Origin: Allium sativum
Taxonomy: Eukaryota > Streptophyta > Magnoliopsida > Asparagales > Amaryllidaceae
Direction: 5' to 3'
DNA length: 64,000 bases
Assembly (NCBI GenBank): GCA_030737875.1
Contig: CM060912.1
Coordinates: forward strand, 126,138,493-126,202,492
A program made the position numbers and the translations under genes. The notes beneath the pieces were generated by a model. That model saw only the letters and a list, made by a program, of their open reading frames with translations, was not told where the DNA came from and searched no databases. Each line of letters begins with the position of its first letter. Position 1 is the stretch's first letter. Below are positions 1-11,322 of this stretch, piece after piece.

Positions 1-2097
1 GCTGCTAAGCACCATCTGCATCCTAGTATATATTTCAAACTAGAAATTAAAATAAAAGTGAGCGGTTCTCACTGATTAGCTAAACCGAACACCACGACTC
101 TTCATATGTAGAAAATCTTCGCCGTTCTCGCCTTTTGTCACTCTCGTCGTCCATATTCGCTACATATATAAAAATCACATTTTTATATTCTCGTTATACA
201 TATAATAAAAATCGTATTTTTATTATACTATTGTATAAATAAAAATCATACCCTTATTTCTACTTCATGTATATAAAAATCGAATTTTTATCGCTACATG
301 AATATATAAAAATCAAATTTGTATAACTCTACTTCATAGATAAAAATCTTATTTTTATAATGTTGTTCATACTATAAAAATCCTTTCTTCATTCGTTATG
401 TGCATATATGAAAATCAAACCTTTTCTTTAATAAAAATATAATCTTTTCTACTATATAAAAATATAATCTTTATTCTATATAAAAATATAATCCGTATTC
501 TATATAAAAATATAATCTTCACTCTATATAAAAATTTAATCTTTATTCTATATAAAAATATAATCTTTACTCTATATAAAAATATAATCCTTATTCTATT
601 TAAAAATATAATCTTTACTCTATATAAAAATATAATCTTTATATGTTAAAAAAAATCTGACCTTTACTTTGCTAAAAAAAATCCGATCTTTACTTTGCTA
701 AAAATCCACATAAAAATCTAGCTTTTCTAATAAAAATCATGCCTTTTCTAATCTAAAAATATAATATTTTCTTTTCAATTTTATATATAAAAATTATATA
801 TAAAAATTATATTCCTATAAGCAAAACAAAATCAGAAAGAAAATAAAAGAACTTACATCGATCAAGGGGGAGGTTCACTACCATCGACTGATAAAGGGGG
901 GAAGCTGCTCGCTGGCGGGGTCGGAGGACTGGTGCGCGAGGTGGGTGGGGTCCGTTTAGGGAGGCGGCGGCTGGTTTAGGGTCTATTTGGGGCGACTAGG
1001 GTTTGAATCTTCGTTGGAGGAAAAAGGGGGGAGTGTGGTGGGCAGTGACAAGGACGAGGGGGTGCTCCGGCGATCGCCTGAGGCACGACAGGGCGGCGCG
1101 GTGGAGGGATCGACCGCGTTTCCCTTTTTTTTCTAATTCGCTGAGCGACGGGGAGGGAGTGATGGAGATAAGCGTTGACCTTCTATATTAATATATATAT
1201 ATATAATAATTAATTATTTTAATTTCCACAAAAGTTGATTTTTCTTTTGAACTCCAAACCGAACCCAACGACAATCATCCCTAGCTAATTACCCCCATTC
1301 CGAACACAATGGGATATGTTTCGTAACCCAATTCGGCTGTTACGATCAATTTCCATTTAAATTAAAATATAAATCAATATATATTAAATTTGAACATACA
1401 TTTTAAATTACCGGGGCCACATACTAACTTTAAAAATTCCAGAAAAAATAGTTCCTAGCTTCGTATTGACAATACGGTACTAAAAAAACTATTTCGTCAA
1501 ATTCTGAGACCGTTTGAAAAATGACCATTTTCTGGTCGATCGAAATTGACCAAAACTGTTAAAACACGTTTAACTCCAGCACACTCACATATTGATTCAG
1601 AAAATTACTAATTTTGGAATCTAGCAATAACTAGACATCCCGGATCCAACGAAAGTGGTTTCGTTGAAAACGAAGGTTGTTTGCAAAATTTCCATTTTTA
1701 AGGGCCAGAATTCCATAGCGACTATTCTGAATTTTCAATTGGGCATAACTTTTTATTCCCGCTATGAAATTTCAATTTTTCAGATTCGTTGGTAAGATAT
1801 TCTCAAATAGATTCTAATATTTTTCGTTTCGCCAAAATCCGGTTTATTTTGAATCCTGTACATTCATTGAACTTTGAAATCGAATATTCAAACTACCGCG
1901 CCATTTTCAATTCCTTTTATAATTAAAATAAAATATTTATACTCTAACGACGATTTATATAAATATATATGTTCTAATTCTATTCAAAATAAATTTCTCG
2001 TCGTTATTATTTAAAATAATTCATTTTAAATACTCAAAATTCACTAAAATTGCCAAAATAAAAATTTTAAATTGGCTCGGATTTCCGGGTTATTACA
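1..2097 (-). mobile_element. Partial gypsy-type LTR (family A), minus strand
   Basis: Read on the minus strand, this begins at 2097 with TGTAATAACCCGG and continues leftward out of the window. It aligns with the LTR that starts at 42883 (TGTAACAACCCGG): both share the following AATTTAAAATTTTTATTTT tract and the ATTTAAAATGA..TATTTTAAATAATAAC block, and both carry a GC-rich leader about 0.9-1.2 kb from the LTR start (here 840-1150). There is no polypurine tract outside position 2097, so this is a 5' LTR or solo LTR of a minus-strand element. No open frame in it resembles a protein. Related LTRs at 53576 put it in the gypsy superfamily. Confidence 0.75.
440..655. repeat. 24 bp tandem repeat inside the gypsy LTR
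   Basis: About eight imperfect copies of a 24-base unit of the form TTCTATATAAAAATATAATC plus four variable bases. It sits in a longer decayed stretch (about 160-830) where TATAAAAATC-like words recur. The copies differ by single substitutions. Confidence 0.85.
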
Positions 2098-4290
2098 CAT
2101 ACTGTACTAACACTGTGTTGGTTTGTTTATTTAAAAGAGAAAACATTGAATAGTTCATGTTTCATTTAAAGGACGAAAACAGTTAAATCTACTTCAAATG
2201 ATCCTCAACTCTTTATGCTGATTTGTATTTGTGGTTTAACATTTTCAATTACAAACTACGACATGCTTAGTGGAGCAGTGATCATGCACCAAATATCCTT
2301 TTTTTACCATCAAATAATTACAAGTTTTTCTTCAGCTTAGTTTTAACAAGAATTTTGTACTAAGATTGAATATAATTATCCAGTAGTAAAAACAAAGTTT
2401 AAATTTTATAACTAGCTCAAATTCTGCCAACGTTTGCGTGTTAGATGAAATGCAGTTTACCGCTACTGCATGTGAGTTATTTTTGATAATTAACTGTCTG
2501 AGGTTAGATCACAATACACACTTTGTTATGATTTTCCTTCACTTGCTACATAACAAGCCATTATTTTTTATGGCAATAAATCCATTTATAAATCGAGAAT
2601 GAAGATAGGGTGTTCAAGGTAAATAACAACGGGATGCTGTAACTGAAGCATCAACTAAAATAAAGATTATGCGCCTTTGATTGCTCATCAACAAATTAAA
2701 ATGACTAAATCAATAAGTTTCTCTACCTTAAGTTTGGCAGATACCGTGTGCGCACCATGGGTTCGGATGGGGACAACTACTTGAAATTATAAATAGTCAT
2801 GCGATCACCTATTTTTCCAATTAACCAAATAACATTTATTTGAACATGCAAACTGATCCTATTATATATGTGCTTTTCAAATATGCTTAAGTTATAAATA
2901 GTTGTCCTTCCCTACTACAACACAATTTCGTACACTATTAGCCACACTTCGATTTTTACAAAGAATATAATTGTTGAATAGTGATGATTAAACAATTTTT
3001 TAAAATAGTTTATACATGCTTATTTAATATAATTTTACTCCTACTATATGAAATATACTGGAATAAATAGTTGCTTATGAATATGCTATTTGATATAGGT
3101 AATATTATAGAGACATGCCAAAGAAAACAGAAAACAGACCGAATGCCTGCATCAAACTCTTGGGAGGCAAGTAGTACGGAAATTACTATATATGATCCCT
3201 TGCTAATAATAAAAAATTGTTTGCATTGTTTTTTCTTCTTTTCGTTGTTCACATGAACAATCGTAAGTGGGTATAATTACTGAAAATGATACATCGCAGC
3301 TGCTGGAAACCGTAATAATGCAAGTGAAATTATAATAACTGATATAGCACATTGAGTTATTTACCATAGAAGAACAAGTTTTCTCTTCATGTAAAAACCA
3401 TACTATGTTCTTTATTTTATCAAATTGAAATTGTCCATCCGATTTGAAATTGAACAATGTTATAATATATTTCAAGCATATTGAGTATTTTATTTAATAT
3501 TCTTTTTTCCTTGTTGGAATTTTAAAATAGAGTTTTTGTATTCCATATATATTGGTTAGTTTGAAATATAAATCATAAATCGATGTATGACCAAATATTC
3601 AGATGTTATTCAAACGTTAGATGAAATAACCCGATATTATACAATTGTTACAACTACAACCTCCTTGCAAAGTTATGTACCTAGTAAAAGTTCTCTGTCA
3701 CACGAAACACTTAAATTTCTTTAAAATTTGGACGTTTAAATACAATTCTGTTATTTCTCTATTTTTTGACTAAGTTTAGCAACTAACTACCTGATGTGGT
3801 GTCTTATGGTTTAAGTTAATGTAACTTTTGGTGATCTTGAGCTTAATTGTGATATAATACTACGATATATTTTTAGATAATTCAAAATAGATATGATTGA
3901 AATTCAAAACAGTTAATGTAATTTTTTTTACGCTTGAAATATTTGAGGGGGTTTGAATATAATCGGTGGACGTTAGTACGAGTATAATGGAACCTATACT
4001 GGACTATGGTGATCTGTTGCTTACTTAGTATATTCTGGTGGCAATGCTAAACTTCGCTACCCACAATCTAATATATTTTTATAAACACATGTTTCATTAT
4101 GTGTGCGTGAAGACATTTCCAATGCATTTCAAAATTTGCACATAGCACTCACTGGTAGAAAATTGAACACATAACAAAATCACATATGTTATTTAGTTTA
4201 GCATATAGTAATTTAATTGGTAGTCATTGACTTAACATTGGTTACCAGTCACATCGTGTTTGTTTGGTAGTTGATTTCTAACATACTATT
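2098..4290. other. AT-rich non-coding DNA
   Basis: No recognisable gene. Short open frames on both strands around 3010-3475 overlap one another and have no family resemblance. A GTGTGCGCAC palindrome lies near 2749. The stretch may be the body of the Helitron-like element whose 3' end is at 5688, but no 5' terminus could be found. Confidence 0.5.
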
Positions 4291-4298
4291 AATTGCAG

Positions 4299-4519
4299 CT
4301 GCAATTATCTAAGAGTCATCGTTGTCTGCAACCTACTGTTCGTTGCCTAAAAGAGTGACACTACCACCAAAATATGGGTATGGACCGGTGCAAGAAGTCT
4401 CCTTACACCAAGAAGAAATTTTTTTTGCTGCTGCAATTAAAATTAAAGAAGGTATAAAAATGGAGAAATTAGTACATCTTTGTTTAGTACTTTGTCATAG
4501 GAACAACATCTGTAAATAA
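4299..4519 (+). other. Exon-like fragment, unidentified
   Basis: A pyrimidine-rich stretch followed by AATTGCAG at 4291-4298 looks like a 3' splice site. After it one frame, from about 4322, stays open for about 65 codons to TAA at 4517-4519. It includes a Pro/Tyr/Gly-rich stretch and an acidic then lysine-rich part. I do not recognise a family. It lies upstream of a Helitron-type 3' end, so it could be a captured exon, but chance openness is not excluded. Confidence 0.2.
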
Positions 4520-4932
4520 AAAAGTAGTGCTATATTTCGTTCTATACATGTAAAGTTGTACTTCCATTTGTATGTTTCATTGTTCTTGAATGTGTTACGT
4601 TTTTCAATGTTCTCTGCATTATTCGGCCATTTATCATGTAGTTTTAATTCTTTGTGCTGCAACTGTTGTGATAATCATGCATGGTTTCAGTTGATTTGAT
4701 ATATCATGGTACAGGTTATTATTTACAAGAATTTTTTTTCTTTTAAAGTTATGCAATTTTAGTACTCATACCATGCCATAATATATTTAGACTGTCATTT
4801 GGATATGCTCATATAAGGATAAGGAATATATATCATGTCGTTGATATCATAATGAAAGTCGCATTGAATCTATTTTTCATTTGACTTGCTCAATCTGTTT
4901 TGTATATTTATGATAAATGCATGTAAATCTCT

Positions 4933-5306
4933 TAGGGTGCGTTCGGTTTATAGTTTTTAGTTTTCGCACATACAAAAGTACGAACAACGCATATATCGCG
5001 AAAAACGATCGTTTTACAAAACGAGGTTAATGCACAAAACCGAAAACTATTTTTTTATTATTTTTCATATTTTAATAAACGACGGAAGGATGATAACAAA
5101 TTATTCCATCGACCATCCCTTCATCCCCTCCGTCACTCACTCCGCCTTTGATTCGTCACCTCCGCTATACTTGAAATCTTAGCAGTTTCATAATTTACGT
5201 TGAAAACTAAAAACTCAGAACACAAAATAAACGTAATTTCAACTGTCTATTTCATTGTTCTTGAACGGGTTTCAGAACACAAACTAAAAACTGAAACACT
5301 ACCTTA
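4933..5306. mobile_element. hAT-like MITE
   Basis: The ends are imperfect inverted repeats. The left starts TAGGGTGCGTTCGGTTTATAG and continues TTTTTAGTTTTCGC; the reverse complement of the right end is TAAGGTAGTGTTTCAG followed by TTTTTAGTTTGTG. The TAGGG..GTTCGGTTT terminus is typical of plant hAT-derived MITEs. The element is 374 bp, non-coding, and related to the copy at 26677-26961. No clean 8 bp target duplication remains. Confidence 0.6.
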
Positions 5307-5331
5307 GTTTACAACTATCCATTTCTACTGT

Positions 5332-5460
5332 AATTTGCCTAAGTTCTTTTATTACAGCTAAAAGCTATAAAAGTAATCCAACTACAAATAAGCTGCAATT
5401 TGCCTAAGTTCTTTTATTATGGCTAGAAGTTATAAAAGTAATCCAAGTACAAATAAGTTG
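5332..5460. repeat. 65 bp tandem duplication
   Basis: Two adjacent copies begin AATTTGCCTAAGTTCTTTTA at 5332 and 5397 and differ at only a few bases. Confidence 0.85.
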
Positions 5461-5654
5461 CGACAAAGAAATCAAACTACAAGAATCCATAATGTAACTT
5501 AACGAAATTGTCAACAGTGTAGGAAATGAAATATACTACCTCACCCACACAAGTTACAATTTCCAACTCCATTTTTTTACTGAATAAATAAACTTCTACA
5601 AGACAATAAATTATCTGAAACATACATGCATTAAATTTTGCACTGTGTTGTATC

Positions 5655-5688
5655 AATACACCGTATGCGAAGCACGAGTTAACACTAG
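5655..5688 (+). mobile_element. Helitron-type 3' terminus
   Basis: The stretch ends CTAG at 5685-5688, followed by T. About 11 bases upstream is a short stem-loop of the CCGTATGCGAAGCACGAG type, close to the CCGTGCGAAGCACGGG hairpins at plant Helitron 3' ends. Helitrons end in CTRR after such a hairpin and insert between A and T. The matching 5' TC terminus was not found, so the size is unknown and no Rep/helicase is visible. Confidence 0.55.
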
Positions 5689-5717
5689 TTTATCAAGAAA
5701 AGCTTAATTTATAATTA

Positions 5718-6276
5718 ATGGCAGTCGCTTCTAACGCTAGCCCTCTCTCCTCTTTCATAAATCCGACCTATCTTGTCATCACTTCCCCCTCGCGTCCTAC
5801 CTCGAATCCACCTCCGTCCCTTATTCCTCCTCCTCCACCAATTTCCTTCAACTCCATCGTCAACTCTTCCCTCGCTGTTCCTCTGAAGAGAAAATGGACA
5901 TCTCTCTTACAGGTCAAACCCAGAAACGCAGGCTTCTTTTTCGCACCTCTTATCTCACTTCAATTCACTGGTAACATGCTCATCCCAACTGATGCAATTG
6001 TTCATGCCAGAAAGGACTTTTGGCAAGATTACTTAGTTGGATTTTTTTCGACAAGGCTTTATCCTACGGTAGATATCTCACATATAAAGAGGATATGGAA
6101 ACCTAAAGGAGCTATTAAAGTGAAATCAAATGTTAACATTTTCTTCTTCCACCTTGCTTGTGTTGAGGATAGGAACAACATAGGTGAAGCTGATCCAGTG
6201 ATTATAAGGAATAAAGTATTTACTGTTAAACCATGGAATGTTGCTATAGGCAACACTAGTAGTACCATCAAGAGTG
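5718..6276 (+). pseudogene. DUF4283 domain gene, 5' part, split by copia
   Basis: An open frame starts at ATG 5718. It begins with a Ser/Pro-rich leader (residues 1-50, with a run of prolines), then a DUF4283-like domain at about residues 85-180. Visible landmarks are YLVGFF near residue 105, an IWKPKGAIKV stretch near 127, an FFFHLACVEDRNN stretch near 150, and FTVKPWN near 173. These match the DUF4283 pattern: hydrophobic strand, Trp-Lys core, 'evl..GP', 'v.pW'. DUF4283 proteins are plant nucleic-acid-binding-like proteins often linked to non-LTR retroelements. The frame runs into the copia LTR at 6277; the real gene resumes at 10918 after the duplicated GAGTG. The last ~14 residues of the apparent ORF (6277-6317) are LTR-derived. 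Confidence 0.7.
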
Positions 6277-6545
6277 TATTGGAAATTTTAGAGGAGGAAG
6301 GGGAGGAAATTACTTAAAAAAAGGAATTTTATTATTGCTTTTCTTTATTCCTTTTATTTTTGCTTGATACAAATGAGGAGAGAGTTCAACATATAATAGA
6401 CCATTCTAGATTTGCAATATTCTAGGAATAAATATGTATGGAAAACTTTCTTTTCCTAGATAATAGCAACATTAAAACCTCTCTCAATAAAATACAAGAA
6501 CACTCTAGAAATACAAATCAAGTTTATTATTTTCCTTTTTCAACA
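6277..6545 (-). repeat. Copia 1 3' LTR
   Basis: 269 bp, running TATTGGAAATT to TTTTTCAACA on the plus strand. It matches 10639-10917 closely. It lacks the short segment that carries the TATA-like box in the other LTR. Confidence 0.93.
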
Positions 6546-6555
6546 CCCCCCTCTA
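6546..6555 (-). promoter_or_regulatory. Copia 1 polypurine tract
   Basis: Reads AGAGGGGGG on the minus strand directly against the 3' LTR. This is the usual place and composition for the plus-strand primer. Confidence 0.8.
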
Positions 6556-8210
6556 AACTTGATTTGTGACTCCAAGCAAATTCCTCAATATGATAAAATC
6601 TTCATACTTGAGCGGTTTGGTGAAAATATCAGCAATTTGATCATTGGACTTCACGTACTCTAGCTGCACTTCCTTTCTCGTGACACACTCTTTAACATAG
6701 TGATAGCGTGTGTCAATATGCTTGCTTCGATCATGAAAGACTGGATTTTTGGCCAAAGCACTTGCTGACTTGTTATCCATGAAAATCTTGGTTGGCCCCT
6801 TTTGCTGCAAATTTAATTCTTTTAGCAAGTTCCTTAACCAAATTGCATGGCAAACACATGAAGTAGCCGCGACATACTCTACTTCGCATGTGGAAAGTGT
6901 GACAATTGGTTGTTTATTCAATATCCATGTGATGTGTCTCCCATGTAGAACACGAAACCGCTTGTGCTTTTCCGGTCATCTATTTCTCCACTCCAATCAC
7001 TATCACTATATCCAATAAGATCATAATTATCAGAAATGGAGTAGTACAAACCAAAGTTTGTTGTCCCTTTAATATAGCGAAGAATCCTCTTTGCTGCCTT
7101 CAAATGTGTTGTGTTGGATTCTCCATGTATCGGCTCATAACTCCAACCGCATATAGAATGCCCGGCCTTGTGCACGCTAAATATCTCAAGCTGCCAACCA
7201 AGCTCTTGAAATGTGTAGAGTCTACTTTACTCCTTCTTCATGCCTTGACAATTTGATTCCACATTCAATTGGCGTGCAAACTGGATTAGAGTCATTCATC
7301 TTGAACTTTTTCAATATTTCCTTAGCATAGCCTTCTTGAGTGATTAGAATGCCTTCATCTTCTTGTTTTACTTCAATGCCAAGGTAATAAGACATGAGCC
7401 CAATATCAATCATCTCAAACTCCTTTGTCATCTCTTTCTTAAATTCTTTAAACATGCTTGGATTGCTACCTATAAAAATCAAGTCATCTACATACAAACA
7501 TACCATCAATGTATCACCATTTTGGATTTTAATATAGAGTGCATGCTCATATAGACATTTAATGAAGTTTCTCTCTTTCAAATACTTATCTATTCGGGCA
7601 TTCCAAGCTCTTGGAGCTTGTTTCAACCCATAAAGTGCCTTCTTTAGCTTTAAAACTTTGTCTTCTTCTTCCTTGACTTCGTAGCCTTGTGGTTGCTTGA
7701 TATAAACTTCTTCTTCAAGAACTCCATTTAGGAAGGCAGACTTCACATCCATTTGTTGTATCTTCCAATTGTTTTGAGCTGCTAAAGAAATTATCAATCT
7801 TACAGTTTCCAATCGAGCAACTGGAGCAAATACCTCTTCATAGTCAATGCCAGCTCTTTGAATATAGCCTTTTGCTACCAATCTTGCCTTGTATCTTTCA
7901 ACTTTTCCTTTGGCATTTTTCTTTACTTTGCACACCCATTTGACACCAATTGCCTTGTATCCTTTTAGAAGTGAAGCTAGCTCCTATGTGTCATTTTTCT
8001 TGATCGCCTTAATTTCTTCGTCCATAGCACTTCTCCAACTCTTCTTTTGCAAAGCTTCTTGAAAATTTATGGGCTCACAATCTGCAAAAAGACAAAAAAG
8101 AGTAATATTTTCATGGTTTTCAGTTACATCATAAATTTCTTGAAGGCTTCTAAAACGAGGAACCCTTTCACTTGAGCTCCTATCTTCTTGACAATTTGTT
8201 GTTGGTGAGG
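6553..8210 (-). pseudogene. Copia 1 reverse transcriptase-RNase H, broken
   Basis: The RT piece (7935-7222) has the copia landmarks in order: KARLVAKGY, QMDVKSAFLNG, YGLKQAPRAW and the catalytic YVDDL. RNase H continues in two shifted frames (7175-6918 and 6921-6553), with SWSGEIDDRKSTSG, VEYVAA and ending ADIFTKPL. Frames change near 7220-7176 and near 6920. Upstream of the RT piece the expected Trp codon of the 'NDTWEL' block reads TAG at 7986-7984. The RT and RNase H signatures are family knowledge; the breaks are seen directly. Confidence 0.93.
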
Positions 8211-9744
8211 CTAGTGGGGAAGTAGGATCTTCACTTGATTGTTCGATCCTTGGTTGTTGTATCTCATCTCCTTCAAAATATGGAAAGAAGTTGTAATTCT
8301 CATCATACGATTTCCAATCTTGTTCTCCTTCTTCATCGAATACAACATCTGGCTAATTATTATTTTCTTCATATCAGGATTATAAAGTTTATAGCCTTTA
8401 GAATTTGTGTCATAACCAATAAAAAAATATTTTTCACTTTTATCATCCAATTTGCTTCTCTTTTCATTCGGTACATGTACATGAGCTACGCTTCCAAAAA
8501 CTCTTAGATGAGAAATGCTAGGCTTCCTTCCGCTCCATGCTTCTTGTGGTGTCTTCCCCTGCACACTTCCTGTTGGAGATCGATTTGATAGATAAACAGC
8601 GCATGCCATAGCTTTCGCCCAAAATTCCTTTGGTAGTCTCTTATTTTTGAGTATGCTCCTTGCCATTTCAACAATTGTCCTGTTCTTCCTTTCTGCTACT
8701 CCATTTTGGTGAGGAAATCTAAGCACTGTTAATTGGTGTCGAATTCCATTATCTTCACAATACTTCTGAAATTCTCTTGATGCGAACTCTCCTCCACGGT
8801 CAGATCTCATGGCTTTTATCATAAGGCCACTTTCCTTCTCAACATGAGCTTTGAACTTCTTGAAGTTCTCAAATACTTCTGATTTCTTCTTCAAAAAATA
8901 CACCCATGTTTTTCTTGAAAAATTATCAATAAAAAGAAGGAAATAGTTATCTTTTACCTAGTGAGCTTGACTTGATTGGTCCACACACATCTGTATGCAT
9001 GAGTTCTAATGGTTTCTTGGCCCTTGAGTATGACTCCTTTGGAAAGCCCATTTTGACTTGCTTCCCAAGTAGACATCCTTCGCACAGTTTATTAGGACGA
9101 CTTATGCAAGGCAATCCTCTCACCATTTCTTTCTTGAAGAGCAATTCTAGTCCTTTGAAGTTAAGATGTCCAAAACGAAGATGCCAAAGCCATGAGACAA
9201 CTTGGTAGAACGCCTTAAGATATTGGGCGACATCATGTTGAATGTTGAGCATAAACATTCTATTTTTTGACATTGGTACTTTAGTAATGAGATTGCTTGC
9301 ACTGTCTCCTATGGAAATACTTTTATCTTTTAATTGAATATCATAACCTTTCTCTAAGAGTTGTCCTAAGCTCAAGATGTTACTTTTCATGTTTGGCACA
9401 TAGTAAACATTAGAAATAAATTGATGCTCTCCATTCTTCAGTCGGATAAGAACATTACCTTTGCCTTTCACTGCTACCTTTGATTCATCTCCAAACACCA
9501 CATTTCCCTTTTCTGTTTCATCAAGCTCTACGAACATATTTTTTCTTCTGCACATATGGTTGCTTGCGCCACAATCTAGGTACCATTGATTGTCCTCCCC
9601 TTTTTCATTTTCTTTATGGGCCAATAATAATGTGCCACCTTCTGTAATTCTTTCTTCGGCATAATTCGTCTTCTCTTCAACTTTATTGTTTCTTGGAGCT
9701 CTACATTCAGAAGAATAGTGTCCAAATTTGTTGCAATTATAACA
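8211..9744 (-). pseudogene. Copia 1 protease-integrase, broken
   Basis: Just past a nonsense codon comes a CCHC knuckle of the CYNCNKFGHYSSEC form, then an aspartic protease with the DCGASNHM active site (in the frame 9624-8947). The integrase follows: an HLRFGH..C..C zinc-binding region, then the first catalytic Asp in HTDVCGP. The frame breaks at about 8947-8903. The piece 8903-8211 holds the second Asp (SDRGGEF), the catalytic Glu (NGVAERKNRT) and the GKTPQEAW block. All D,D,E residues survive, but not in one frame. Confidence 0.92.
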
Positions 9745-10574
9745 TTAGATCCGTGACTTGTCACTCCTTAAATTTGAGTTACCTCTCCCACGACCTCTAA
9801 TTGTGTTTTCTCCTCTTTGATTATTGTTGCTTTGGTTGTTTTCATAGTTGGGCCTCCAACCTTGTCCATATCCATATCTGCGTCCTCTTCCTCGTTCTTG
9901 ACCATGACTCCATCTTTGTTGGCTTTGATTACTTCTTTTTTTAATCAATTCGTGTCTTAAGAACTTACTCCATGGTATCTTCCTTCTTCGTTTTCTTTTC
10001 TTCATATGCTTGCAATGAGCCTAAAAGCTCCTCTATAGCCATGGTCTCTAAGTTTTTTGTTTCTTCAATGATGGCGACATTATGTTCAAACTTTGGATCT
10101 AATGGTCTAAGAATCTTCTCCGTGATTCTGACATCATCTAATTTCTCACCATTTCTTTTCAAATTATTAGTAATAACTAAAACTCTTGAAAAATAATCAA
10201 AAAAAAATTCACCTTCATTCATATGTAGAGATTCAAACTCTCCTCTTAATGTTTGAAGACACACCTTTTTGACTTGATCGGTTCCCTCATAAGATATCTG
10301 AAGCTTTTCCCACGCTTCTTTTGATCCTGAAATTTTCAAAAGTGTCATCATCTAATGCTTGGTATATTAGGCTAAGAGCCTTCATGTCTCTCGTCCTCAA
10401 ATTTTCCAATTCATCCTTTTGGGTTTGAGATAGACTACATTCATTAGTATAGCCTTTCTCAACTATCTGCCATACACGATTTGCTCCAAGGAGGGCTATC
10501 ATTCTTAAGCTCCAATTATTGTAATTGGTCTTGGTAAGCATTGGAATTGGTACGAGAACGCTGTTATTCACCAT
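9745..10574 (-). pseudogene. Copia 1 gag, broken
   Basis: The frame starts at ATG 10574, about 50 bases after the PBS. Residues 1-95 carry the LTKTNYNNWSLRM motif of copia Gag. The UBN2-type middle continues in another frame (10351-9965) with [16 protein letters not shown] and AYEEK. An Arg/Gly/Gln-rich linker follows in a third frame (10005-9745). It ends at a TAA (9747-9745) exactly where a Gln codon should precede the CCHC knuckle, so one C-to-T change stops it. Gag would form the particle and bind RNA. Confidence 0.9.
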
Positions 10575-10623
10575 CTTTTATGTTCTTCAACCTTCTTCTT
10601 CTTTTTTTGTTAAAAGGATCTTA

Positions 10624-10635
10624 GCTCCGATACCA
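10624..10635 (-). promoter_or_regulatory. Copia 1 primer-binding site
   Basis: Minus-strand TGGTATCGGAGC, three bases inside the 5' LTR. It differs by one base from the tRNA-iMet complement TGGTATCAGAGC. Confidence 0.88.
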
Positions 10636-10638
10636 CTT

Positions 10639-10917
10639 TGTTGGAAATTCTAGAGGTGGAAGAGGAAGAAATTATTAAAAAAAAAGGAATTTTATTATTG
10701 CTTTTCTTTATTCCTTTTATTTTTGCTTGATACAAATGAGGAGAGATTTCTTCTATTTATAACATACAATAGACCATTCTAGATTTGCAATATTCTAGGA
10801 ATAAATCTATATGGAAAATTATATTTTCCTAGATAATAGCAACATTAAAACTCTCTTAATAAAATACAAGAACACTCTAGAAATCCAAATCAAGTTTATT
10901 ATTTTCCTTTTTCAACA
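10639..10917 (-). repeat. Copia 1 5' LTR
   Basis: 279 bp, TGTTGG..CAACA, and the promoter-bearing LTR of the minus-strand element. Minus-strand TATAAATAG lies at 10761-10753. Confidence 0.93.
10753..10761 (-). promoter_or_regulatory. TATA box in copia 1 5' LTR
   Basis: TATAAATAG on the minus strand. The corresponding segment is deleted from the 3' LTR. Confidence 0.55.
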
Positions 10918-11322
10918 GAGTGTGCATGTATGGATTAAATTGATGAACATTTCGTTTTATGTGTGGTAGTTGATAGGGATTAGCTAGCTTGCAACTAGGG
11001 TTGGTATGTTTCTTTGTATGAATGCATCGCCGAAAAGTTAGATAGGCTAGAATACGCGAAATTTATGGTTGAAGTTACCCCGGCTAACGATCTTCCTTTT
11101 GAATTTCTTATCCAACTGATTGATGGAACTGAACATACAGTTTATGTTCTATATTTGTGGACACCCAATGTTTGTTCTAACTGTAAAATGTTTGAACATG
11201 TCTTAAGAGATTGTACGAAGATTAAAACTGTTAGTGAAAAGAAGGGTAATAATATGGTAGAAGTGAAAGCCTTAAATGCCAGTGAAACTCTACTAGTAAG
11301 TAGTGCAACGACACCAAAGTAA
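10918..11322 (+). pseudogene. DUF4283 gene, 3' part with zinc knuckle
   Basis: Continues the gene cut at 6276. Directly after the duplicated GAGTG, the frame of the first part reads HVWIKLMNISFYVW then TAG. This matches the 'VWVKLPNLPLEYW' block that follows the DUF4283 domain in this family. A second open stretch (11014-11322) holds 'RLEYAKFMVEV' and a CX2CX4HX4C-type knuckle (CSNCKMFEHVLRDC). The expected small residue before His is Glu here. Stops and a frameshift between the two show decay independent of the copia insertion. Confidence 0.68.

Larger units (their letters stand above)
6277..10917 (-). mobile_element. Ty1/copia retrotransposon 1 (degenerate)
   Basis: A complete copia with 269 and 279 bp LTRs and a 5 bp target duplication GAGTG at 6272-6276 and 10918-10922. 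The order on the minus strand is LTR, tRNA-iMet-type PBS, gag, protease, integrase, RT, RNase H, polypurine tract, LTR. Several frameshifts and stops break every coding part, so it cannot move on its own. It inserted into the DUF4283 gene. The left LTR starts TATTGG where the right has TGTTGG, a mutated terminus. Confidence 0.95.

Noticed and set aside
1003..1191. 62-codon open frame in the leader of LTR A
   Set aside because: Wrong strand for the element and GC-driven.
2745..2775. Second Helitron 3' end around the GTGTGCGCAC palindrome
   Set aside because: No CTRR terminus at the right distance downstream.
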